In this document: in pieces, positions 43,635 through 52,012 of the stretch
How the letters are laid out: each line of letters starts with the position of its first letter
Numbering within the stretch: position 1 is the first letter of the stretch
NCBI RefSeq assembly: GCF_004302915.1
Contig: NZ_QQBI01000008.1
Coordinates: forward strand, 1-64,000
Reading direction: 5' to 3'
DNA length: 64,000 bases
Source of the DNA: Komagataeibacter xylinus
GTDB lineage: Bacteria > Pseudomonadota > Alphaproteobacteria > Acetobacterales > Acetobacteraceae
Position numbers and translations under genes: made by a program
Notes under the pieces: model-generated
What the model was told of the DNA's origin: nothing
What the model saw: the letters and a program-made list of their open reading frames with translations, nothing else
Database searches by the model: none

Positions 43635-43720
43635 GGAGGGATGCCCGAGTGGCTAAAGGGGGCGGACTGTAAATCCGCTGGTGTACGCCTACGTTGGTTC
43701 GAATCCAACTCCCTCCACCA
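43635..43720 (+). tRNA. tRNA-Tyr(GTA)
   Basis: An 86-base class II tRNA. The acceptor arms GGAGGGA and TCCCTCC pair fully, followed by an encoded ACCA end. The anticodon loop reads CTGTAAA (anticodon GTA), the long variable arm GCTGGTGTACGCCTACG suits Tyr, and the T arm is TTGGTTCGAATCCAACT. The T-rich sequence after the gene (TTTTCCTTTTTTT) may terminate it. Confidence 0.95.
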
Positions 43721-43918
43721 TTTTCCTTTTTTTAAAATGACTGCAATCTGCATCACAACGCTGGCGCGCCGGCGCTTTTTGTGTTTTCCCGCCGTGCGAA
43801 TTCGTTTGTGTATCGGCCATGACCCGAAGCGATGCAGGGCCTATTAGGAAGTTACACCCCCTTCCGCCATAATGGGCTATCAGGTGCCTGCCCTGTCGTG
43901 GCAACCCGGTTCGGTTTT

Positions 43919-44701
43919 ATGGATATGATAGGCAAGATGGCGCGGAGAGGCTGGCATAGAATTATTTTCTGCATCGGCCTTGTCTATGCTGTCTGGGCCT
44001 TTGCGGTATTCAATGCTGTTGCGCTGCTGCTGGCCCCTGTCGTGCCGCGCAGGTGGCGGGGCACGGTCGGGCGGCGGTGGGTGTGGGTCATGTCGCGGCT
44101 TTCGCTCAACGTGCTGCGCGGGCTGGGCGGAATCCGGTGCGATGCGCGCGACCTCAGGGCACTGGCCCATATCCGCAACACCGTGGTGGTGGCCAACCAT
44201 CCATCGCTGATGGATGCCATGCTGTTCACCGCCTACCTGCCCGACCTTGTGTGCGTGACCAAGCAGTCCCTGCTCGATCACCCGTTCTGTGGCGCGGCGC
44301 TGCGGCTTGCGCAGTATCCCGGCAACGACACGCCGCTGCGCCTGATCCGCAGCACGGTTGCACATGCGCGCGCGGGCCAGCCCATCCTGCTGTTCCCCGA
44401 AGGCACGCGCTCGGGCCGGGCACAGGTCAATGACGCCTTTCACCCCGCCTTCGCCGCCATTGCCATGCAGGCGGGCTGCACGGTGCAGATCATGGTCATC
44501 ACCAGCACTTCGCCCTACCTGCGCAAGGGCGCCTCCCTGCTGCGCAGGCCAGCGCTGCCCATTACCTATACCGTCACGCGCGGCGCGACCCTGCCCCCGC
44601 AGGCCACCCACGCCATGACATCACGCGAACTGGCAGGCCAGGTGCAGGCCTGGCTGACCGAGGCCCTTGCCCGGCAGGCACCCCATGGAGGCATGGCATG
44701 A
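43919..44701 (+). CDS. 1-acyl-glycerol-phosphate-type acyltransferase (polyene cluster)
   Basis: A 260-residue PlsC-type acyltransferase. N-terminal helix IFCIGLVYAVWAFAVFNAVA, then the catalytic HX4D in VANHPSLMDAM (H94, D99) and the phosphate-binding FPEGTRSG. Its stop overlaps the start of the GT2 gene (ATGA). Within aryl-polyene clusters such an enzyme is thought to attach the finished polyene acid to a glycerol or lipid head group. The start is uncertain: 43919 or 43925, both giving MIGKMARRGW shortly after. Confidence 0.82.
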   Translation: MDMIGKMARRGWHRIIFCIGLVYAVWAFAVFNAVALLLAPVVPRRWRGTVGRRWVWVMSRLSLNVLRGLGGIRCDARDLRALAHIRNTVVVANHPSLMDAMLFTAYLPDLVCVTKQSLLDHPFCGAALRLAQYPGNDTPLRLIRSTVAHARAGQPILLFPEGTRSGRAQVNDAFHPAFAAIAMQAGCTVQIMVITSTSPYLRKGASLLRRPALPITYTVTRGATLPPQATHAMTSRELAGQVQAWLTEALARQAPHGGMA

Positions 44702-45462
44702 ACCCGCCCGCCCCGCGCCATCTTGTCGTGATCCCCTCCTACAATACCGGCCCGGTGCTGGCGCGCACGGTGGCCGAAGCCCTGGCCTCCTGGCCCGATG
44801 TGCTGGTGGTGGTCGATGGCAGCACCGATGGCAGCGCCGACACCCTGCCCGCCCTTGCCGACACCCACCGGGGCCTGTCGGTCACGCACCTGCCGCGCAA
44901 CCGGGGCAAGGGGGCGGCCATCCATCATGGGCTGCGCTGGGCGCGCACGCATGGTTACACCCATATCCTGACCATGGATGCCGACGGGCAGCACCCTGCC
45001 GAACAGATTGGCCGGTTCATCAAGACTTCACGCAGCGCGCCGGCGGCCATGATCCTGGGGCGGCCGGTCTTTGCCGATGACGCGCCCGCGCTGCGGGTGC
45101 AGGGGCGCCGGGTTTCCAACTGGTGGGCACGGCTGGAAACCCCGGGCAGTGACATCGGGGATTCGCTGTTCGGCTTCCGGGTCTATCCGGCGGCCGACCT
45201 GCTGGCGGTCATGGACACGGTATCGGGTATGCGCCGCTATGATTTCGACCCCGAGGCCGCCGTGCGCCTGTGCTGGCGCGGGCTGGACTGTGTCAATCTT
45301 GATTCACCCGTGCGCTATCTCAGCCACGATGAAGGGGGCATCTCCCACTTCCATTACCTGCGCGACAACCTGCTGCTGATCCGCATGCATGTGCGGCTCA
45401 TGATCATTTTTCTGGGCCGCCTGCTGCTGCGGCCCCTGCGCAGGCGCGCCGCACGGGCGTGA
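44698..45462 (+). CDS. GT2-family glycosyltransferase (polyene cluster)
   Basis: A 254-residue family 2 glycosyltransferase: VVIPSYNTGPVLARTVAEAL at the nucleotide-binding start, the acidic residues VVDGSTDGSADTL and the DxD motif MDADGQHP (D94, D96), with GDSLFGFRVYPAADLL later. Two C-terminal hydrophobic stretches (LLLIRMHVRLMIIFLGRLLL) probably bind it to the membrane. ATGA overlap with the acyltransferase means the two are co-translated. In related clusters GT and acyltransferase together join the polyene to a membrane anchor. It converges with the COG4648-like gene, leaving only 12 bases between stops. Confidence 0.82.
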   Translation: MNPPAPRHLVVIPSYNTGPVLARTVAEALASWPDVLVVVDGSTDGSADTLPALADTHRGLSVTHLPRNRGKGAAIHHGLRWARTHGYTHILTMDADGQHPAEQIGRFIKTSRSAPAAMILGRPVFADDAPALRVQGRRVSNWWARLETPGSDIGDSLFGFRVYPAADLLAVMDTVSGMRRYDFDPEAAVRLCWRGLDCVNLDSPVRYLSHDEGGISHFHYLRDNLLLIRMHVRLMIIFLGRLLLRPLRRRAARA

Positions 45463-45474
45463 AAGGGCGGCCCC

Positions 45475-46086
45475 TCACCCCCGCGCGCGGTTGTTGAAGG
45501 CCCTGACGGACTCCATGATCGAGGCATGCTCGAAATTGCGGATGCGCCAGCGCCGCACGCCCGCTTCAACCCCGAACATGACCAGCACCAGCGGCAGGCT
45601 CGCCCCATGCAGCACCGCGCGCCACCATCCCGCGGGTCCCGCCAGCGCAAGAAGCGCGGGCAGCAGGAGCTGCACCGCAAAGAAAAGGCTCCATGCCCAT
45701 GTCAGCTGGCGGGTATAAAGCCGCACATCGGGCCGCAGCGTGCCGTGCACCTGTCGGGCCAGCATGGTGACAAGCGGCTCACGGCCGGGCCGCAGGGTGC
45801 GCGCGAACAGCAAAAGCAACACGCCCTGAAGCACGGTGTACAGCACCACGGAATCCGCCAGCAGCACAAAACCGGGGGGCAGCACGTATCCAAGCGCCGC
45901 AAGGACTGCAAGGCCCGCCCCCCATGCCACGCGCCAGCGCATGACGGATGCCGCCAGCAGCATGCAGCCCGCCATGGCCTGCCCCGTTACCAGCCAGCGC
46001 GCGGCAGGGGCCACAAATCCCATGCCCGAGAGCACATGCGCCCCTACACTCGCCACAAACAGCATGATAATGCCAGTTAAACGCAT
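45475..46086 (-). CDS. COG4648-like membrane protein (polyene cluster)
   Basis: A 203-residue protein with about five helices: LTGIIMLFVASVGAHVLSGM, WRVAWGAGLAVLAALGYVLP, ADSVVLYTVLQGVLLLLFA, TWAWSLFFAVQLLLPALLAL and LHGASLPLVLVMFGVEAGVR, then the basic tail RRWRIRNFEHASIMESVRAF. This is the layout of the COG4648 family found in aryl-polyene gene clusters, where it is thought to take part in export or in anchoring. It is the only gene of the cluster on the minus strand, and its promoter region is shared with the acyl carrier gene. Confidence 0.75.
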   Translation of the reverse strand: MRLTGIIMLFVASVGAHVLSGMGFVAPAARWLVTGQAMAGCMLLAASVMRWRVAWGAGLAVLAALGYVLPPGFVLLADSVVLYTVLQGVLLLLFARTLRPGREPLVTMLARQVHGTLRPDVRLYTRQLTWAWSLFFAVQLLLPALLALAGPAGWWRAVLHGASLPLVLVMFGVEAGVRRWRIRNFEHASIMESVRAFNNRARG

Positions 46087-46176
46087 AGAACCGCCTGACC
46101 GTAAGAACCCACCATACCAGCATCACACTGAAGAACGATGCACAAAACCCGGCTTCTGTTACAGAATGATTCAGTA

Positions 46177-46205
46177 TTGTTACAGGCCATGGGGCAGGGT
46201 ATGCT
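46177..46205 (+). promoter_or_regulatory. Putative promoter of the polyene operon
   Basis: TTGTTA (46177-46182) and TATGCT (46200-46205) are separated by 17 bases, 49 bases upstream of the carrier protein start, in a locally AT-rich gap. Both boxes differ from consensus by one or two bases. The opposing gene starts in the same gap. Confidence 0.45.
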
Positions 46206-46254
46206 CCGGACCACAAACCTTCTGATATTAATGTAAATAAATAGGCATAAATTA

Positions 46255-46527
46255 GTGGCGGAAAACCCTCCATCTCCATCAGAAACCGAAGTAGCGGCCC
46301 TTATTGTAGAGACCCTGCAACTGGACATGCCCGTCTCCACAATCGATATGGACGCCCCCCTGTTTGGCGATGGCCTTGGCCTGGACTCCATTGATGCGCT
46401 GGAACTCTCGCTGGCCATCAAGCGGCAGTACGGCGTGGAACTCCGTTCGGACACTGCCGATAAAGTGGATATCTTCCGCTCCGTGCGCAGCCTGACCCAT
46501 TACATAGCAGCGCATCCCCCGTCCTAA
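46255..46527 (+). CDS. Acyl carrier protein (polyene cluster, GTG start)
   Basis: A 90-residue ACP. The phosphopantetheine Ser is S45 in DGLGLDSIDALEL, flanked by a typical acidic helix. It would carry the growing chain as a thioester. The start is GTG at 46255. The next gene begins nine bases after its stop. Only this carrier protein is seen, whereas the well-studied E. coli and Vibrio aryl-polyene clusters have two, so the starter and elongation steps may share it. No phosphopantetheinyl transferase is in the window. Confidence 0.87.
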   Translation: MAENPPSPSETEVAALIVETLQLDMPVSTIDMDAPLFGDGLGLDSIDALELSLAIKRQYGVELRSDTADKVDIFRSVRSLTHYIAAHPPS

Positions 46528-46536
46528 GCCATCAGC

Positions 46537-48171
46537 ATGCATGCGTTTCCCCTGCTCGGCCACCCGGCAGCCCCCCTGTTCAGAACACCGGAACGCCTCA
46601 TAACCGGCAATGGCGTGCTCCATGCAGCCCACGCCCTTGCCGCGACACTGCCGCCGCGGCCCATCATCAACCTGTGCCGCGACAGGCTGTACTTTACCGC
46701 CGCCTTCTGCGCCGCCGTGCTGCGCGGGCAGTACAGCGTGCTGCCGGGCAGCAGGGCTGCCGGGCCGCTCGCGCACCTGCTGGCCCGCTACCCCGATGCG
46801 GCCATCGTGACCGATGCCGACCTGCCGCCCTGCCCGCTCCCGGCCGCAACGCCTGTCATCCGCCTCTCCACCCTGGCAGCCGATGGCACGGGCACGCCCG
46901 TCAACCCGGACATTGCCGCAACACAGGTCGTGGCGCATATCCTGACATCGGGCAGCACCGGCACGCCGGTCGCCCATGCCAAGACATGGGGCGCGCTGAG
47001 CCGCCGGGCGCAGGCGAGCATAACGCTGTTCACGCCCGTACCGGGCAAGGTTGCCACCATCGTGGGCACGGTGCCGCCCTACCACATGTACGGTTTCGAG
47101 ACGACGGTCATCCAGCCCCTCGTCACGGGCTGCCCCAGCACCACGGGGCCTGCCCTGTTCCCCGCCGATATCCGCGCCCGCCTCGGGCAGGGGCCGCAGC
47201 CGTGCATCCTGCTCACCACGCCGCTGCACATCCGTACGTTCCTGGCCGACCCCACGCCCCTGCCGCCCATTGCGCGGGTCATATCCGCCACGGCGCCACT
47301 CGATACCGCCACCGCCGAGATGGCGGAACGCTGCTGGCATGCCCCCGTTTTCGAGATTTATGGCAGCACCGAAACCGGCTCCATCGCCACGCGCCGCACC
47401 ACCGCAACGCAGGCATGGCGCCTGCACCCCGGCATCAGCCTGCACCCCCGCCCCGATGGCACCGCCCGCATCGAGGCGCCCGATGCCACGCCCCATGTCG
47501 TGGCCGATGCCCTCACGCCCCTCACGCCCGATACCTTCAGGCTGGAAGGCCGCATGACCGACATCATCAAGATCGCGGGGCAGCGCACGTCCCTTGCCGG
47601 GCTGAACGCCATCCTGCTGGGCATGCAGGGCGTTGAGGATGGCACCTTCATTGCCCCCGAACCCGATGCCGTGCCCGGCCAGCCCGTGGGGCGCATGGAG
47701 GGCGTGGTGGTGGCGCCCACCCGCGCGGCACCCGACATCCTGGCCGCGCTGCGCGCACGCGTGCCGCCTGCCTTCCTGCCGCGCCGGGTCATGCGCGTGG
47801 ATGCCCTGCCCCGCAATGAAATGGGCAAGCTGACCCGTACCGCCCTGCTCGCCCTTGTGCGTGAACCACGCCCGGCCACCCCTGCCACGGCGGTGCAGGA
47901 TGCGGGCTGCTTCAGCATAGCAGCAGACCACCCTGCCCTTGCCGGGCATTTTCCCGGCTGCCCCATCGTGCCCGGCGCGGTGGTGCTGAGCGAGACCTTT
48001 GGCCTCATGGGGGTCGAGCCCGCCCGGCTTGAACAGATCAAGTTCCTCCACCCCGTGCGGCCGGGCGATACCGTGCGGGTTACGCACACGACGCAGCCGC
48101 TGGCATTTACCTGCACGGTGGGCACGCAGGTCGTGGCGAAAGGGCGCCTGCGCAATGGCGCCCATGCGTGA
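46537..48171 (+). CDS. Acyl-ACP/CoA ligase fused to hot-dog dehydratase
   Basis: A 544-residue fusion. Residues 1-445 form an ANL-family adenylating enzyme: P-loop TSGSTGTPVAHAK (137-149), YGSTETG (275-281), RLEGRMTDIIKIAGQR with the hinge Asp, and catalytic K431 in NEMGKLTR. Residues about 455-544 are a FabZ/ApeI-like hot-dog dehydratase with DHPALAGHFPGCPIVPGA, where HFPG (471-474) is the family motif. The ligase would load an aryl acid on the carrier protein and the dehydratase would dehydrate the 3-hydroxyacyl intermediates. In E. coli-type clusters these two are separate genes. It overlaps the next gene. Confidence 0.87.
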   Translation: MHAFPLLGHPAAPLFRTPERLITGNGVLHAAHALAATLPPRPIINLCRDRLYFTAAFCAAVLRGQYSVLPGSRAAGPLAHLLARYPDAAIVTDADLPPCPLPAATPVIRLSTLAADGTGTPVNPDIAATQVVAHILTSGSTGTPVAHAKTWGALSRRAQASITLFTPVPGKVATIVGTVPPYHMYGFETTVIQPLVTGCPSTTGPALFPADIRARLGQGPQPCILLTTPLHIRTFLADPTPLPPIARVISATAPLDTATAEMAERCWHAPVFEIYGSTETGSIATRRTTATQAWRLHPGISLHPRPDGTARIEAPDATPHVVADALTPLTPDTFRLEGRMTDIIKIAGQRTSLAGLNAILLGMQGVEDGTFIAPEPDAVPGQPVGRMEGVVVAPTRAAPDILAALRARVPPAFLPRRVMRVDALPRNEMGKLTRTALLALVREPRPATPATAVQDAGCFSIAADHPALAGHFPGCPIVPGAVVLSETFGLMGVEPARLEQIKFLHPVRPGDTVRVTHTTQPLAFTCTVGTQVVAKGRLRNGAHA

Positions 48172-49096
48172 ACCCGGACCCGGCTGGGTCAGGCCCGAGC
48201 GTGGCACAGCCGCGCTCTCGCGCTTCATGATCTGGCTGACGCTGCGGGTGGGCCGCCCGTTTGGCGAGGCCATCCTGCCATTCATCACGCTGTATTTCCT
48301 GCTCACGGCCCGGCAGGCGCGCCGCGCCTCGCGCCAGTACCTGGCCCGCGTGCTCGACCGGCCCGTGCGCATGGTGGATGTGGCGCGGCATTTCCATACC
48401 TTCGCCGCGGCCATACTGGACCGGGTCTTTTTCCTGGCAGGGCGTTACAGGGGCTACAAAATCGACACCAGTGGGCTGGACTGCGTGCATGCGGCCATGG
48501 CGGGCGGGCGCGGATGCATCCTGCTGGGCGCGCATATCGGCTCGTTCGAGGCATTGCGCAGCGTGGGCCGCATGTCGCCCTTTCCCGTCAAGGTGCTCAT
48601 GTTCCGCCGCAACGCAGGCGCGCCCACCCGCCTGCTGGAGCAGCTTGCCCCCGAATTCGCCCATGATATCATTGATATCGGCGAGCCTGACGCCATGATC
48701 CGCGTGCATGAAAGCCTGGCGCGCAATGAACTGGTAGGCATGCTGGGCGACAGGGCGCCGGGGCATGAAAAATCCGTGCTGACCCCGTTCCTTGGCGGCA
48801 TGGCGGCCTTTCCCGCCGGGCCGCTGCTCGTGGCCAGCATGCTGGGGGTGCCGGTCATCCTGTTCAGCGGGGTGCGCACGGGCTACAGGCAGTATAGGGT
48901 GCACTTCGAGCTGCTGGCGGAACAGATCACCATCCCGCGCAGGCAGCGGGCCGAGGGGCTGGCCACGTGGATGGGGCAGTACGCCCGCTGGATGGAACGG
49001 CTGTGCCACGCCCATCCCTATAACTGGTTCAATTTCCACGATGTATGGGTTGCCCCGCAGGTGGGAAAACACGGGGGGAACCATGAAAAACCATAA
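48155..49096 (+). CDS. LpxL/HtrB-family lipid acyltransferase (polyene cluster)
   Basis: A 313-residue membrane-associated acyltransferase: helix ILPFITLYFLLTARQARRAS, then GCILLGAHIGSFEALR with the catalytic HX4E (H127, E132), and GMLGDRAPGHEK and AAFPAGPLLVASMLGVPVIL. It is related to late lipid A acyltransferases. In polyene clusters a homologue is thought to acylate the lipid anchor, so two different acyltransferases (this one and 43919) may build the membrane-bound pigment. The start at 48155 is chosen because AAAGGG lies nine bases upstream; 48164 is the alternative. Confidence 0.82.
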   Translation: MAPMREPGPGWVRPERGTAALSRFMIWLTLRVGRPFGEAILPFITLYFLLTARQARRASRQYLARVLDRPVRMVDVARHFHTFAAAILDRVFFLAGRYRGYKIDTSGLDCVHAAMAGGRGCILLGAHIGSFEALRSVGRMSPFPVKVLMFRRNAGAPTRLLEQLAPEFAHDIIDIGEPDAMIRVHESLARNELVGMLGDRAPGHEKSVLTPFLGGMAAFPAGPLLVASMLGVPVILFSGVRTGYRQYRVHFELLAEQITIPRRQRAEGLATWMGQYARWMERLCHAHPYNWFNFHDVWVAPQVGKHGGNHEKP

Positions 49097-49682
49097 ACGC
49101 GCCCTTGCGCCCGCCTTGATGGCACTGGCCCTGCTCCGGGGGGCGGGCAGCGCGCATGCGCAGGACGTGCAGCCGCCGCCCGACCTGGCGGCGGCCATCA
49201 TCGCCCGCATCGGCATGGTGCCCGCACGGCACAATGCCTTTCATGAAAGCAAGCATATCGCGGCGCTCACGCACGACCTCGACTCATCGGGGGAGCTGAT
49301 CTATGCCCGCCCGGGCCATGTGCAGAAGATCACGCGCGAACCGAGGCCCGAAACCCTGATCGTGCAGGGCGCGACGCTGAGCCTGGCCCGCGGGCAGGGA
49401 CCGGCCCGCGTGGTGGACCTGTCGCACCATGCGCAGCTTGCCGCCCTTGTCGAGGCCATCCGCGCACCACTTGATGGCGACATCACCGCCCTGCGCCATG
49501 ACTATACGCTGGCGGCACAGGGCGATGTTGCGCACTGGACGCTGCAGCTCACCCCCCAGCCCGCCATGGCGCGCTACGTGCGCACGATCACGATCGATGG
49601 CCAGAACAACGCCATGACCGTGATCCGCGTGGTGCAGGCCAATGGGGATACGCAGGTCATGCGCATCGACCCGCCCGCATGA
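49083..49682 (+). CDS. LolA-like periplasmic carrier (polyene cluster)
   Basis: A 199-residue protein with a signal peptide (ALAPALMALALLRGAGSAHA) and a LolA/outer-membrane lipoprotein carrier-like beta fold (KHIAALTHDLDSSGELIYAR; QKITREPRPETLIVQGATLS; LQLTPQPAMARYVRTITIDG; MTVIRVVQANGDTQVMRIDP). LolA-type proteins shuttle lipidated cargo through the periplasm; here the cargo is probably the polyene lipid. The start overlaps the upstream stop by 14 bases and the stop overlaps the MMPL start (ATGA). Confidence 0.8.
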   Translation: MKNHKRALAPALMALALLRGAGSAHAQDVQPPPDLAAAIIARIGMVPARHNAFHESKHIAALTHDLDSSGELIYARPGHVQKITREPRPETLIVQGATLSLARGQGPARVVDLSHHAQLAALVEAIRAPLDGDITALRHDYTLAAQGDVAHWTLQLTPQPAMARYVRTITIDGQNNAMTVIRVVQANGDTQVMRIDPPA

Positions 49683-52012
49683 CGGCACGCCCGCGCTCCA
49701 TAAAGCCGCTGGCCATCGGCCTGCTGGTCTCGCTGGTGGTGGCGGCGTGCGTGTTTGCGCTCATACCGCTGCGCACGGACATGGCGGGCTTCCTGCCCGC
49801 GGGCCGCACGGACAATACGCGCTTCATCATGCGCGAGATCCAGTCCGGCAGTGCCGCCACGGTCATCCTGGCCGGGGTGGAGGGGGCTGCGCCCGATGTG
49901 CTGGCCCATGCCAGCCAGGCCATGGCGGACAGCCTCGCCCGCAGCGGGCTGTTCGTGACCGTGACCAATGGCAGCCGCCCGCCCGATGGCGCGGACGAGG
50001 CCTTCCTGTTCAGCCACCGCTACCTGCTCGCCCCACAGGATCCGGCGCGCGATTTTTCGGTCAATGCACTGCATGATGACATGCAGGTCGTGCTGGACAT
50101 GATGGAATCCTCCGCCGAGCCACTGGCCCAGCATTATGGCCTGGCCGACCCGACCGGGGCCTTCATGGCGCTGCTGCGGGCCTGGGCGCCGCACAGCCAC
50201 GGGCGCAGCATTGATGGCGTCTGGTTCGCTCCCGAGCGCGACCGCGCGCTGCTTTTGCTGCGCACCCGCGCCAACGGCATGGACCTGTATGCGCAAAAGC
50301 AGGTGCAGGCGGCGATCAATGCCGCCTACACGGCTGCGGCACGGCCGGGCATGCGCCTGCTCATGTCCGGGCCTGCGGTGTTTGCGCTGAAAGCCTCGCA
50401 CGCCATGCAGGCGGATGTGGAGTTCCTGTCAACCGCCTCGATGATTCTGGTCACGGCGGTGCTGATCTGGCGTTTCCGCTCGCCATGGGTGCTGGCGGCG
50501 CTGGGCATTCCGTTCGCGCTATCGCTCAGCGTGGCGATGATCGTGGTGCGGGTGCTGTTTGGCTACGTGCATGGCATCTCGTTCGGTTTTGGCATGGCCA
50601 TGCTTGGCGTCTCGCTCGACTATCCCGTGCTGCTGATCGGCCACCGCGACCAGGGCGAGGCGGCAGATGCCCCCCTGCGCCGGATCGGGACCAGCCTGCG
50701 GCTTGCGGTGGCCAGCGCGTGCCTCGGCCTGACGGGCATGGTGTTCTGCGGGCTGCCGGGGCTGGCGCAGCTTGGCGTGTTTTCGGTTGCGGGGCTTGTA
50801 AGCGCCGCGGCCACGACATTATGGCTCCTGCCACGCCTGATCCAGAAGGCCGACCTTTCCCCCGGTGTCGCCACCCATGCCGACGGCATCCTGCGCATTG
50901 AATCCTGGCGGCGTTACCGCCTGTGGTTCCTGATCCTGCCGGTTCTTGGCGCAGGCGTGCTCGTGGCCCATCCCCCCCAGCGCGAGACCGATATCGCCTC
51001 CCTCAGCCCCGTGCCGCCCGCGCTGCGTGCGCTCGATGCGGAACTGCGCCACGAAATTGGCGCCCCCGATGCGGGCCAGGCCATTATCGTGCAGGCCCCC
51101 ACCGTGCAGGGCGTGCTCGAACGCGAGGAGCAGCTCATGCCCGTGCTCGACGCCCTTCAGGCGCGCGGGGTGATGGGCGATGCGGAATACGCCGCCCGCT
51201 TCCTGCCCAGCATGGCCCTCCAGCGCGCCCGGATCACGGGCCTGCCCGACACGCCAACGCTGACCCGTAACCTTGATGAAGCCCGTGCCGACCTGCCCTT
51301 CCAGCCCGATGCCTTTGCGCCCTTCGTGCATGATGTCGCAGCAGCACGCGCCATGGCGCCGTTACAGCCGGGCGACATGACATCCCCGCTCGTTGCCACC
51401 CGGCTGGCCCCGCTGCTATTCGCCCGCCAGGGCCAGTGGTTTGGCATCATCCTGCCCGAAACCGTGCGCGATACGGCAGCCCTTGCCACAGCCTTCGCAA
51501 CGCAGCCCGGCATCATGGTGCTGAACATGCGCAACGAAACAAACGCCATCGTGGCCGACCATATGCATCAGGCCCTGTGGTGGACGGCGGCTGGCACCCT
51601 TATGGCAATAGCCCTGCTGGCACTCGGCCTGCGCAGCGGCGGGCGGCTGGCGCGCGTGTGCGTGGCGGTGGGGAGCGCTGGCATAATCATCCTGGCCGCG
51701 ATGGGCGTGCTGGGGGTCAGGCTGTCGCTCATCCATGTCATTGCGCTGCAGTTCGTGATGGGGGTGGGGCTGGATTACGCCCTGTTCTTCGCCCGCCCCC
51801 AGATCGACCGGGCCGAACGCGCCCGCACCTTACGCACCCTGCTTACCTGCAATACAATGACCCTCCTCACCTTTGGCATCCTGGCATGCTGCCGCACCCC
51901 GCTTTTGCGTGATATCGGCTCAACCGTCGCGATAGGAGCGTTCCTGGCCATGCTGTTCAGTTTCATGATGGCGGCACCCCTGGCCGATACCACGCGGCAG
52001 GCCCGTTCATGA
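49679..52012 (+). CDS. MMPL/RND-type exporter (polyene cluster)
   Basis: A 777-residue integral membrane transporter with about 12 helices in two halves, each with a large periplasmic loop between the first two helices. Conserved stretches are ADVEFLSTASMILVTAVLIW, GFGMAMLGVSLDYPVLLIGH with the intramembrane Asp, and the second-half LRSGGRLARVCVAVGSAGII and QFVMGVGLDYALFFARPQID. It is the usual exporter of aryl polyenes/xanthomonadins to the outer membrane. It is flanked by LolA-like and ketoacyl synthase genes, both with ATGA overlaps. Confidence 0.88.
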   Translation: MTARPRSIKPLAIGLLVSLVVAACVFALIPLRTDMAGFLPAGRTDNTRFIMREIQSGSAATVILAGVEGAAPDVLAHASQAMADSLARSGLFVTVTNGSRPPDGADEAFLFSHRYLLAPQDPARDFSVNALHDDMQVVLDMMESSAEPLAQHYGLADPTGAFMALLRAWAPHSHGRSIDGVWFAPERDRALLLLRTRANGMDLYAQKQVQAAINAAYTAAARPGMRLLMSGPAVFALKASHAMQADVEFLSTASMILVTAVLIWRFRSPWVLAALGIPFALSLSVAMIVVRVLFGYVHGISFGFGMAMLGVSLDYPVLLIGHRDQGEAADAPLRRIGTSLRLAVASACLGLTGMVFCGLPGLAQLGVFSVAGLVSAAATTLWLLPRLIQKADLSPGVATHADGILRIESWRRYRLWFLILPVLGAGVLVAHPPQRETDIASLSPVPPALRALDAELRHEIGAPDAGQAIIVQAPTVQGVLEREEQLMPVLDALQARGVMGDAEYAARFLPSMALQRARITGLPDTPTLTRNLDEARADLPFQPDAFAPFVHDVAAARAMAPLQPGDMTSPLVATRLAPLLFARQGQWFGIILPETVRDTAALATAFATQPGIMVLNMRNETNAIVADHMHQALWWTAAGTLMAIALLALGLRSGGRLARVCVAVGSAGIIILAAMGVLGVRLSLIHVIALQFVMGVGLDYALFFARPQIDRAERARTLRTLLTCNTMTLLTFGILACCRTPLLRDIGSTVAIGAFLAMLFSFMMAAPLADTTRQARS

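Noticed and set aside
43721-43918. A possible attachment site or island start beside tRNA-Tyr
   Set aside because: No repeat of the tRNA 3' end was noticed downstream and no integrase is present; composition does not change there.
46279-48414. A 711-codon minus-strand frame opposite the ACP and ligase-dehydratase genes
   Set aside because: No domain or ribosome site; the plus-strand frames have full catalytic motifs and overlap in operon order.
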